36,709 nucleotides of DNA from a virus, in the IMG/VR virus record IMGVR_UViG_3300042896_000430, positions 1-36,709 of that record. One strand, 5' to 3'. The translations under genes were made by a program, and so were the position numbers. The notes beneath the pieces are model-generated. The model did no database searches. It was not told the origin of the DNA and saw only the letters and a list, made by a program, of their open reading frames with translations. Of the stretch, positions 1 to 6,095 are shown in pieces (position 1 is the first letter of the stretch; every line of letters begins with the position of its first letter).

Positions 1-609
1 TACTGGCCTTGGGTTCAAGTATTAGAGCCAAACACTAACCAATTAACATGGATTCCAGCATCAACTGTTATCCCAGGTGTTTATGCTTATAATGATAGTG
101 TTTCTTACCCATGGTTCGCACCAGCAGGTTTAAATCGTGGTAGTTTAAGTCAAGTAATTGGAGCTGAAAGAAATTTATCTCAAGCTAATAGAGATACTTT
201 ATATAATGGTAAAGTAAACCCAATCGCTACACTTAATGGGCAAAGAGTAGTTTATGGTCAGAAAACATTACAAACTAGAGCAAGTGCTTTAGATCGTGTG
301 AATGTTCGTCGTTTGTTAATCGCTCTTAAGAGTTATATTTCTCAAGTAGCTAATACATTAGTATTTGAACAAAACACAGCTACAACAAGAAATAACTTCT
401 TAGCTACAGTTAACCCATACTTAGAATCAGTTCAACAACAACAAGGTTTGTATGCTTTCCGAGTAATTATGGATGATAGTAATAATACAGCATCAGTAAT
501 TGACCAAAATCAATTAGTAGGTCAAATATATGTTCAACCAACTAAAACAGCTGAATTTATTTACTTAGATTTCATTATCACACCAACTGGAGCTACTTTC
601 CCAGCGTAA
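1..609 (+). CDS. Tail sheath protein, C-terminal part (T4 gp18-like)
   Basis: The reading frame is open from the first base, so the gene is truncated at its 5' end; only the last 202 residues are present and the first methionine inside the frame is not the start. The segment has hallmarks of the C-terminal domain of contractile sheath proteins: PWFAPAGLNRG near residues 41-51, a region reading GQKTL, then RVNVRRLLIALK and a final strand with YVQPTKTAEFIYLDF. This domain forms the inner sheath layer that contacts the tube and carries the arms linking neighbouring subunits. The tail tube gene follows after 37 bases, the usual sheath-tube order. Family assignment is strong; which T4 subgroup it belongs to cannot be told from this part. 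Confidence 0.93.
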   Translation, partial: YWPWVQVLEPNTNQLTWIPASTVIPGVYAYNDSVSYPWFAPAGLNRGSLSQVIGAERNLSQANRDTLYNGKVNPIATLNGQRVVYGQKTLQTRASALDRVNVRRLLIALKSYISQVANTLVFEQNTATTRNNFLATVNPYLESVQQQQGLYAFRVIMDDSNNTASVIDQNQLVGQIYVQPTKTAEFIYLDFIITPTGATFPA

Positions 610-624
610 TTTTTAAAAATTGAA

Positions 625-633
625 TATTTATAA
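625..633 (+). promoter_or_regulatory. Late-type motif TATTTATAA upstream of tail tube gene
   Basis: TATTTATAA lies 13 bases before the tube ATG in an A/T-rich gap. The same 9-mer or a near copy occurs before most tail transcription units (see 1191, 2330, 3390, 5780, 12475, 18826) and before two mobile-looking genes (22810, 35674). No TTTG box lies 20 bases upstream, unlike the second promoter class in the window. I read it as the phage late promoter; this is inference from recurrence and position. Confidence 0.6.
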
Positions 634-646
634 CAAATAAAAAGAC

Positions 647-1135
647 ATGGCAATATTAGACGCAAACGAAATATTCTTCACAGCCTTTGAACCAAAACAG
701 GCTAATAGATTTATCCTATATATGGATGGTGTACCTAGTTATATAGTAAAAGGAGTGAATGCTGTAACTGTATCACAAGGTGAAGTAATGTTAAACCATA
801 TTAATGTTTATAGAAAAGTTAAAGGTAAAACCACTTGGGGTGATATTCAAATGACATTATTTGACCCAATCACTCCATCTGGAGCTCAAGCTGTAATGGA
901 ATGGGTTCGTTTACATCACGAATCTGTAACAGGTAGAGATGGTTACTCTGACTTCTATAAAAAAGATTTAGTATTGGATGTTTTAGGACCTGTAGGAGAT
1001 GTAGTTAGTGAATGGATTATTAAAGGCGCATTTATTAAAGAAGCTAATTTTGGTGATTATAACTGGGATACAGCAGATACCGCTGTAAATATCACAATGA
1101 CAGTCGCTATGGATTACTGCGTATTGAATTTCTAA
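647..1135 (+). CDS. Tail tube protein (T4 gp19-like)
   Basis: At 162 residues the protein matches the T4 gp19 size class and directly follows the sheath gene. The N-terminus (AILDANEIFFTAFEPKQANRF) followed by VNAVTVSQGEVML and a VYRKVKGKTTWGDIQMTLFDP strand is typical of the beta-barrel tube protomer that stacks as hexamers to form the channel for DNA ejection. The C-terminus (ITMTVAMDYCVLNF) is the usual closing strand. There is no Shine-Dalgarno sequence; the start is fixed by the conserved N-terminus and the late motif 13 bases upstream. A strong intrinsic terminator follows, as expected for a very highly expressed structural gene. Confidence 0.93.
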   Translation: MAILDANEIFFTAFEPKQANRFILYMDGVPSYIVKGVNAVTVSQGEVMLNHINVYRKVKGKTTWGDIQMTLFDPITPSGAQAVMEWVRLHHESVTGRDGYSDFYKKDLVLDVLGPVGDVVSEWIIKGAFIKEANFGDYNWDTADTAVNITMTVAMDYCVLNF

Positions 1136-1156
1136 TATTCACTACTTAACAATAAA

Positions 1157-1188
1157 AGAGCTCGCATTTTGCGAGCTCTCCTTTTTTT
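1157..1188 (+). terminator. Rho-independent terminator after tail tube gene
   Basis: A perfect 9-bp stem (AGAGCTCGC / GCGAGCTCT) closes a 5-base loop ATTTT and is followed after CC by seven T residues (1182-1188). It is the strongest intrinsic terminator visible in the window. It separates the sheath-tube unit from the next gene, whose late motif starts three bases after the T-run. Confidence 0.92.
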
Positions 1189-1190
1189 AA

Positions 1191-1199
1191 TATTTATAA
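1191..1199 (+). promoter_or_regulatory. Late-type motif TATTTATAA upstream of the 365-residue protein gene
   Basis: TATTTATAA lies just after the terminator T-run and 9 bases before the ATG at 1209. The terminator directly followed by this motif is the clearest case of a new transcription unit starting at it. Confidence 0.62.
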
Positions 1200-1208
1200 T
1201 AAAATAAT

Positions 1209-2306
1209 ATGGGTTTAAAACAATTATTAGAACAAGGAGCTACTCAATTAAGTGCTGGTAGTTTTCCTGGAGATGCTCCAATTAATGATCCACAATCTGG
1301 ATTTGTTCAACAAAATTCTCCTGATAACACATATGAAGATGAAGTTATTGGAACACCTAATAATGGTAGTACTTTAATAAACACATTAGGTAATACTGCT
1401 TTAGATAATACTCAACCATTATTTGATACTTCTACTTTACCTCCAAACACTATCACTGATTATCCCGCGCTAGCTAGTGGAGAATTTAACGGCGCTTCAA
1501 CTCAATACCAAACTGTATATAGTCCTAATAATACTTATTTAAACTCAATATCTATTCAAGATCCTAATAGCCCACAAATATCTACATTAGACCAAACCGG
1601 ATTAGATAACAATGATACTAATAGTGTTCTAACTACTACCATACCTAATAGTACATCTTACCCTAATAACTACCCCCAATTAGCTTCAGGTGAATTTGGG
1701 GGAGCCCCATCACAGTATGAGTCCCCATATAATTTTGATAACACATATTTAAACTCAATTTTTAATATAAATGATACTCCTCAAGTTAATACTTTAAATC
1801 AAACAGGATTAGATAATACTAATAATAATACTGCTCCAACAACTATAGTACCTAATAGTATTACCTCTCCAACAAATTATGGAAATGTACCTAACTCACC
1901 AAATGTGAAATTAGGAGAATATGGAGGAGCACCATCGCAATACAATAATGAATATACTCCAAATAACACATACTTAGAACAAATAGACTCCCCTGAATTT
2001 GCTGGAATACAAACAACATCAATATCTGGCTCAGGATTAGACTCTGATTTAACAACAGCAACATCAACAACATTTGCAGTACCAAACCCAGATAGTATCA
2101 CAACATATCCAGCTTCTGATGTTACTCATAACACTTTATCATCAGGATTTAATTCTGCTCCTCAACAATTTAATCAAATTTGGAATGGACAAAACAAATA
2201 CTGGAGTTTTTTTAGAACTAATCCAACAGTATTTAATCCTCAAGGTACTAACACAACTGGAAGACCAGGTATATTAGAAAGTCTTATTAATAGAATTGTA
2301 GGATAA
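1209..2306 (+). CDS. Repetitive N/T/P-rich tail-associated protein, function unknown
   Basis: I do not recognise a family. The 365-residue product is low in charged residues and rich in N, T, S and P. It contains four repeats starting near residues 88, 158, 235 and 310, of the form (L)xSGE(F/Y)xGAPSQYxxxYxxNNTYLxxI; the last copy is degenerate (SSGFNSAPQQF...NKYW). Between them lies a second recurring block xLxQTGLDN followed by a T/S/N-rich stretch. The C-terminus (GRPGILESLINRIVG) looks like a short amphipathic helix. The N-terminus MGLKQLLEQG resembles that of the small protein at 5811 (MGLLNKLTTQG). Its place between tube and chaperone genes argues for a virion or tail-assembly role. It has its own late motif and lies after a terminator, so it is probably expressed separately. 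Confidence 0.8.
   Translation: MGLKQLLEQGATQLSAGSFPGDAPINDPQSGFVQQNSPDNTYEDEVIGTPNNGSTLINTLGNTALDNTQPLFDTSTLPPNTITDYPALASGEFNGASTQYQTVYSPNNTYLNSISIQDPNSPQISTLDQTGLDNNDTNSVLTTTIPNSTSYPNNYPQLASGEFGGAPSQYESPYNFDNTYLNSIFNINDTPQVNTLNQTGLDNTNNNTAPTTIVPNSITSPTNYGNVPNSPNVKLGEYGGAPSQYNNEYTPNNTYLEQIDSPEFAGIQTTSISGSGLDSDLTTATSTTFAVPNPDSITTYPASDVTHNTLSSGFNSAPQQFNQIWNGQNKYWSFFRTNPTVFNPQGTNTTGRPGILESLINRIVG
1470..2215 (+). repeat. Four coding repeats (about 70-77 residues each) in the 365-residue protein
   Basis: Repeat units begin near bases 1470, 1680, 1911 and 2136, giving spacings of 70, 77 and 75 codons. The shared core is SGE(F/Y)xGAPSQY then xNNTYL. Copies 1-3 are clear at the protein level; copy 4 keeps only the glycine, APQQF and an aromatic block. 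The DNA is diverged, so this is an old tandem duplication. Confidence 0.75.
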
Positions 2307-2329
2307 TTTAAGAAAACATATTTTGTATA

Positions 2330-2337
2330 TATTTATA
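2330..2337 (+). promoter_or_regulatory. Late-type motif TATTTATA upstream of gp26-like gene
   Basis: TATTTATA (followed by TAA) lies 30 bases before the ATG at 2368, a longer leader than at the other late motifs. It is the only copy in this 61-base gap. Confidence 0.5.
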
Positions 2338-2367
2338 TAAGACATAAAGTTATAATAAATAAAATCT

Positions 2368-3099
2368 ATGAGTGAAAACAAATTAAAAATCCCAACAGAA
2401 GTTGTTGACCTACCATCTCAAGGTCTAGTTTACCCAGAGTCATCTCCTTTATCAAGTGGTAAAATTGAAATGAAATATATGACCGCTAGAGAAGAAGATA
2501 TTTTAACCAATCAAAACTACATCAGCAATGGTACAGTAATTGATAAATTAATGCAATCACTTATTGTATCTGATATTGATTATAATAATTTAATTGTTGG
2601 TGATAAAAATGCTATTATGGTAGCAGCTCGTATTTTAGGATATGGTAAAGAATATAAATTTGACTATAGAGGAGAAGAATATAGTATTGATTTATCGCAA
2701 CTAGAAAATAAAGAAATAGATAAATCTTTATTTAAAGCAAGAGAAAATGAATTTTCATTTACACTTCCATCAACAAATGTTTTAATCACATTTAAATTAT
2801 TAACTCATGGTGATGAGAAAAAAATTGATAGTGAAGTAAATGGATTAAAGAAAATCAATAAAGATGCCTCCCCAGAATTATCAACTCGTTTAAAATATAT
2901 GATAACTTCTGTTAATGGTGATAGAGATATAAAAAACATTAGAGAATTTGTAGATAATTATTTATTAGCTCGTGACTCTAGAGCATTAAGAGAATACATT
3001 AGAAAAATCCAACCAGATGTGAATTTAACATTTACAGCTAATAGCGGTGAGGAGGTCGCTATCCCAATTGGGATTAACTTTTTTTGGCCTGACATCTGA
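2368..3099 (+). CDS. T4 gp26-like baseplate hub / tail assembly chaperone
   Basis: The N-terminus matches the gp26 family of T4-like phages: IPTEVVDLPSQGLVYPE, then LSSGKIEMKYMTAREEDIL and a later LIVGDKNAIMVAARILGYG. The 243-residue protein ends in the FFWPDI tail seen in this family. In T4, gp26 takes part in hub assembly. Here the gene sits directly before the tape measure gene, the position of the tail assembly chaperone in most long-tailed phages (lambda G/GT). Its last 53 bases overlap the next frame, and a run of seven T (3079-3085) lies inside the overlap, so a fraction of product may be extended by frameshifting into a protein of about 334 residues. Family call firm; chaperone role inferred from position. 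Confidence 0.82.
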   Translation: MSENKLKIPTEVVDLPSQGLVYPESSPLSSGKIEMKYMTAREEDILTNQNYISNGTVIDKLMQSLIVSDIDYNNLIVGDKNAIMVAARILGYGKEYKFDYRGEEYSIDLSQLENKEIDKSLFKARENEFSFTLPSTNVLITFKLLTHGDEKKIDSEVNGLKKINKDASPELSTRLKYMITSVNGDRDIKNIREFVDNYLLARDSRALREYIRKIQPDVNLTFTANSGEEVAIPIGINFFWPDI

Positions 3100-3373
3100 T
3101 GTAACACCTCAAGTTAGAGCTAATTTATTTTCCCAAATTCATGAAATTGTTTTTCATGGTCAAGGTGGTTATGATTGGGAGACAGTCTATAATATGCCTA
3201 TTTGGTTACGTAAATTTACTTATAATAAATTAAGAGAATACTACGAAAAACAAAACAAACAACAAAATGAAGATTTAGCTACTCAATCTCAAAAAATTAA
3301 AGAAGGAAAAGTAGATTTACCATCTCATTTTAAAGGAAAAATAAATAACAATAAAAGAATAGCCAAGTATTAA
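3047..3373 (+). CDS. Overlapping downstream frame, probable frameshift extension of the gp26-like chaperone
   Basis: The frame is +1 relative to the upstream gene and contains a conserved-looking block, ANLFSQIHEIVFHGQGGYDWETVYNMPIWLRKFTYNKL, with a GY(D)W and MPIWLR signature like small proteins next to gp26 in T4-like phages. No ATG occurs before this block; the only in-frame starts are GTG 3047 and TTG 3068, the latter with GAGGAGG at 3049-3055 upstream. The alternative, which I favour, is entry by a +1 (or -2) shift at the T7 run 3079-3085, adding about 95 residues starting GLTSDV to the upstream protein. Position before the tape measure gene supports a G/GT-type arrangement. The stop codon lies in the loop of a terminator hairpin. 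Confidence 0.75.
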   Translation: MRRSLSQLGLTFFGLTSDVTPQVRANLFSQIHEIVFHGQGGYDWETVYNMPIWLRKFTYNKLREYYEKQNKQQNEDLATQSQKIKEGKVDLPSHFKGKINNNKRIAKY

Positions 3374-3386
3374 AACTTGGCTTTTT
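3361..3386 (+). terminator. Rho-independent terminator overlapping the end of the chaperone extension frame
   Basis: The 8-bp stem AGCCAAGT / ACTTGGCT encloses a 6-base loop ATTAAA that includes the TAA stop codon (3371-3373), followed by TTTT. The coding sequence for the last residues (AKY) forms the left arm. A late motif copy follows at 3390, so transcription likely restarts for the tape measure gene. Confidence 0.82.
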
Positions 3387-3389
3387 CCA

Positions 3390-3398
3390 TATTTATCA
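3390..3398 (+). promoter_or_regulatory. Late-type motif variant TATTTATCA upstream of tape measure gene
   Basis: TATTTATCA (one mismatch to TATTTATAA) lies directly after the terminator T-run and 13 bases before the ATG at 3412, the same layout as at 1157-1209. Confidence 0.55.
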
Positions 3399-3411
3399 CA
3401 TATATATCAAT

Positions 3412-5772
3412 ATGGCTATAACTTCTGAAGAACAAAAAAAGATAAATGCCCTTATTCAAGAAGGCATTGAATTAGCTAAAAAACTAGGATCAGCTGCTGA
3501 TGAGGCTAGTCTAAGAAATTTTACTGGTGATTTAGTACAAGCTGAGAGATTAGTAAATTCTTTAAAAAAAGACTGGCAAGATTTAACAGGAGATATAGGA
3601 TATGCATTCCAAGGTTTTAAAAACATTGTTTCAGAAATTAAAAAACAAAATGTTGGTTTACTTGAAAGTGTTAAAGGATATAATAATTTAGCTTCTATAG
3701 CTCAAAAAATTCAAAACCACCAACGTGGTATTAGTAGTCTTTCTTCTGATGAAATTAAAAAATTAAGACAAAAAGCTCAAGAAGAAAAATTAAGATTAGA
3801 AAATGCTCGAGATTTACTAGCCAGTAGAGAAAAAGATTTAATACAAGAAAGAGCAATCCTAGCCCAAAAACTTAGAGCCGGTACCATCAGTGAAAATGAA
3901 AGAAAAACACTTCGTAAAATATTTAATGATTTAAAAGAAACAAGAGATGCTCAATCAAATATAAATGGTTTATTACAAGAACAAGATGAATTATATCGTG
4001 GTCTTGAAAAAACTTTAGATAGAACTGAAGAACAAGTCAAAAATATTGAAAAGGCATTAGGTTTAGGTGGTAACGCAGCTAAAGGATTAGAAAAAACATT
4101 AAGTTCTTTAGGCTTAGGAGACTTTGCTAGATCATTAGGTTTAGATGAAGTTAATAAGAAAATGGATGAAACCGCTAAAAAGCTAACTGATAATGGTGAT
4201 AAAGCAGCTACTTTAGGTACTAAGTTTAGAGTATTAGGGGCGGGAATGAAAGAAATGGGTAAACAATTAATGGATAATTTGTTTGACCCAATGGTTATTT
4301 TAGGGATGATCCTTAAAGGTTTTTTAGCGTTAGATAAAGCTCAAACTGAGTTTACACGTGAAACTGGAAGAAGTGCAGATTTAATGGATCGAGCAAACAC
4401 TAGCGCTACTACTATGGCTCAACAAATAGGCCAAATGACTGAATTAACTAAACAATTTGGTGCTGCCGCTGATGTTATATTTACTCCTGAGACTATTACT
4501 GAAGCTACTGAGATGACTAAGATGATGGGGTTGAGTAGTGAAGAAGCAGGTAAATTAGCTAGGTTATCTAAAGTAACAGGAACTGAGTTAAAGGCTAATA
4601 ATGAAAAAATTATAGCTTCATATAATAATTTTGTTAAATTAAATAAAACAGGTATAAGTGCTAAATCTGTATTTAAAGATGTAGCCAATGTATCTAATAC
4701 TATAGCATTATCATTTAAAGGCAACACCGTAGCTATAGCTAAATCAGTAATGGAAGCTAGAAAATTAGGATTAAGCCTAGAACAAGTAGATAAAATAGCT
4801 GAATCATTACTTAATTTTGAAGATAGTATAGCAGCTGAGTTAGAAGCTGAATTACTAACTGGTAAGCAAATTAATCTAGAACAAGCCAGATCATATGCTT
4901 TAGCTAATGATATGGATAATTTAACTAAAGAAATAGGTAATAACCAAGAAATAATAAATGCTTTTGCTAATGGTTATCGTGTTGAACAAGAAGCTATAGG
5001 TAAATCTTTAGGATTAAGTAGAGAAGAAATGGCCAAAATGATATTTGACCAACAAACACTTAAGGGGTTATCTGAGGAACAAGCAGCTAAAATGGCGGGT
5101 CTAGAATTATCAGACATGAAACGTTTAGAGATTCAAGAACAAATTAATAATGCTATAGCTAAAATGAGTGAAGCTTTAGCTGGTCCATTATCTGCATTTG
5201 CTGAATTATTATCTAATGCTTGGGTATTAAAAAGTATCTTTGCCGCTATAGGAGTTATATTAGCAGCTAAAATTGTCACTAGTTTAGCTGATTTAGGTAG
5301 GGCTTTAGTCCCAATTATAGCTAGATTAGCTACAATGTTAGGTATAGAAACAGGTATAGCAGCTGCTAAAATATCTGGAGCTATGGCTACTACTATAGGA
5401 TTAGGAGCAGTAGCAATTATAGGTGGTATAGCAGCAGGTATAGGTGCTTTAACTAGTAGTGTAAACGCGGCTAAACAAACAAAAGATGGTATCATTAATC
5501 CTAATGGTGGTCTAGTTATATCAAAACCTGAAGGAGGAGTACTAACACCTATAGCACAAGGTATACCAGGCGATTATGCTTATTTAACAACAAACGGACC
5601 TCAACAAACCCAAGATGCTGTCATCTCCCCAGCTAATAAAGGAGCTGTAAGCTCACCATCACCAGCTGCTCCTCAAACTATTACAATACATACTCATGTT
5701 ATGTTAGATAAAAAAGAAATAGCATCAGCTATTAACCAAACTAACCTCCAAACTGAAGTTAAAACTCAATAA
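3412..5772 (+). CDS. Tail tape measure protein
   Basis: The 786-residue protein has the composition and layout of a tape measure. It has long alpha-helical, K/E/Q-rich coiled-coil stretches in residues 1-250 and a Gly/Ala-rich helical middle. A hydrophobic segment around residues 600-690 (GVILAAKIVTSLADLG, then LGAVAIIGGIAAGIGAL) could cross or disturb the host membrane at ejection. The C-terminus ITIHTHVMLDKKEIASAI is a motif common at tape measure ends. It follows the gp26-like chaperone pair, which would coat it during tail assembly. At about 0.15 nm per residue it would specify a tail near 118 nm; that figure is an inference from the family rule. It replaces T4 gp29 functionally but is about 200 residues longer. 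Confidence 0.85.
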   Translation: MAITSEEQKKINALIQEGIELAKKLGSAADEASLRNFTGDLVQAERLVNSLKKDWQDLTGDIGYAFQGFKNIVSEIKKQNVGLLESVKGYNNLASIAQKIQNHQRGISSLSSDEIKKLRQKAQEEKLRLENARDLLASREKDLIQERAILAQKLRAGTISENERKTLRKIFNDLKETRDAQSNINGLLQEQDELYRGLEKTLDRTEEQVKNIEKALGLGGNAAKGLEKTLSSLGLGDFARSLGLDEVNKKMDETAKKLTDNGDKAATLGTKFRVLGAGMKEMGKQLMDNLFDPMVILGMILKGFLALDKAQTEFTRETGRSADLMDRANTSATTMAQQIGQMTELTKQFGAAADVIFTPETITEATEMTKMMGLSSEEAGKLARLSKVTGTELKANNEKIIASYNNFVKLNKTGISAKSVFKDVANVSNTIALSFKGNTVAIAKSVMEARKLGLSLEQVDKIAESLLNFEDSIAAELEAELLTGKQINLEQARSYALANDMDNLTKEIGNNQEIINAFANGYRVEQEAIGKSLGLSREEMAKMIFDQQTLKGLSEEQAAKMAGLELSDMKRLEIQEQINNAIAKMSEALAGPLSAFAELLSNAWVLKSIFAAIGVILAAKIVTSLADLGRALVPIIARLATMLGIETGIAAAKISGAMATTIGLGAVAIIGGIAAGIGALTSSVNAAKQTKDGIINPNGGLVISKPEGGVLTPIAQGIPGDYAYLTTNGPQQTQDAVISPANKGAVSSPSPAAPQTITIHTHVMLDKKEIASAINQTNLQTEVKTQ

Positions 5773-5797
5773 AGGTTAATATTTATAATAAACCTTT
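5771..5797 (+). other. Hairpin carrying the late motif in its loop
   Basis: AAAGGTT (5771-5777) can pair with AACCTTT (5791-5797), leaving a 13-base loop that contains TATTTATAA (5780-5788). The stem has only two G:C pairs and no T-run follows, so it is a weak terminator at best. The late motif sits 22 bases before the ATG at 5811. Confidence 0.4.
5780..5788 (+). promoter_or_regulatory. Late-type motif TATTTATAA upstream of the 94-residue protein gene
   Basis: Exact TATTTATAA 22 bases before the ATG at 5811. It would drive the unit 5811-12464, whose genes are separated by zero to a few bases. Confidence 0.58.
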
Positions 5798-5810
5798 AAA
5801 ACATACAATC

Positions 5811-6095
5811 ATGGGACTATTAAATAAACTCACAACACAAGGTTCAAGTTTAACACCATATGATGGAGTTACTCCAACCCCAAATCCATTATCTACACCA
5901 CAATCTCAACTTCAGATTTATTCATTAAATGGAGCGAATGTAGCTAATGTTAACAGTGCTTATCAACAGTATTTAGATGGTACTCAAAACAATTTACCAA
6001 CTCCGTCATTACTTGATTTAAATGGAAATACTCCATCTATATCCACAGCTAATCCATCACAAGCCCTACCATATATTAACAACCAACCAGGTTAA
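5811..6095 (+). CDS. Small N/P/T-rich tail-module protein, unknown
   Basis: The 94-residue product has no family I recognise. It starts MGLLNKLTTQGSSLTPYDG and is rich in N, P, S, T and Q with almost no charge after the first residues, which suggests an extended or disordered polypeptide. The opening resembles that of the repetitive protein at 1209. Its stop overlaps the next start (TAATG), so it is translationally coupled to the tube-initiator-like protein and is probably a baseplate or tape-measure-associated partner. That role is inferred only from context. Confidence 0.72.
   Translation: MGLLNKLTTQGSSLTPYDGVTPTPNPLSTPQSQLQIYSLNGANVANVNSAYQQYLDGTQNNLPTPSLLDLNGNTPSISTANPSQALPYINNQPG

Noticed and set aside
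1147-1188. Terminator hairpin as a regulatory RNA of the tube-to-repetitive-protein gap
   Set aside because: The 9-bp stem with a 5-base loop and seven T residues is fully explained as an intrinsic terminator.
4419-5495. Long open frames on the minus strand (for example 4419-4727 and 5133-5495) within the tape measure gene
   Set aside because: They are antisense shadows of an Ala/Ile-rich coding region; their products are low-complexity, and no start signals or neighbours support minus-strand genes anywhere in the window.
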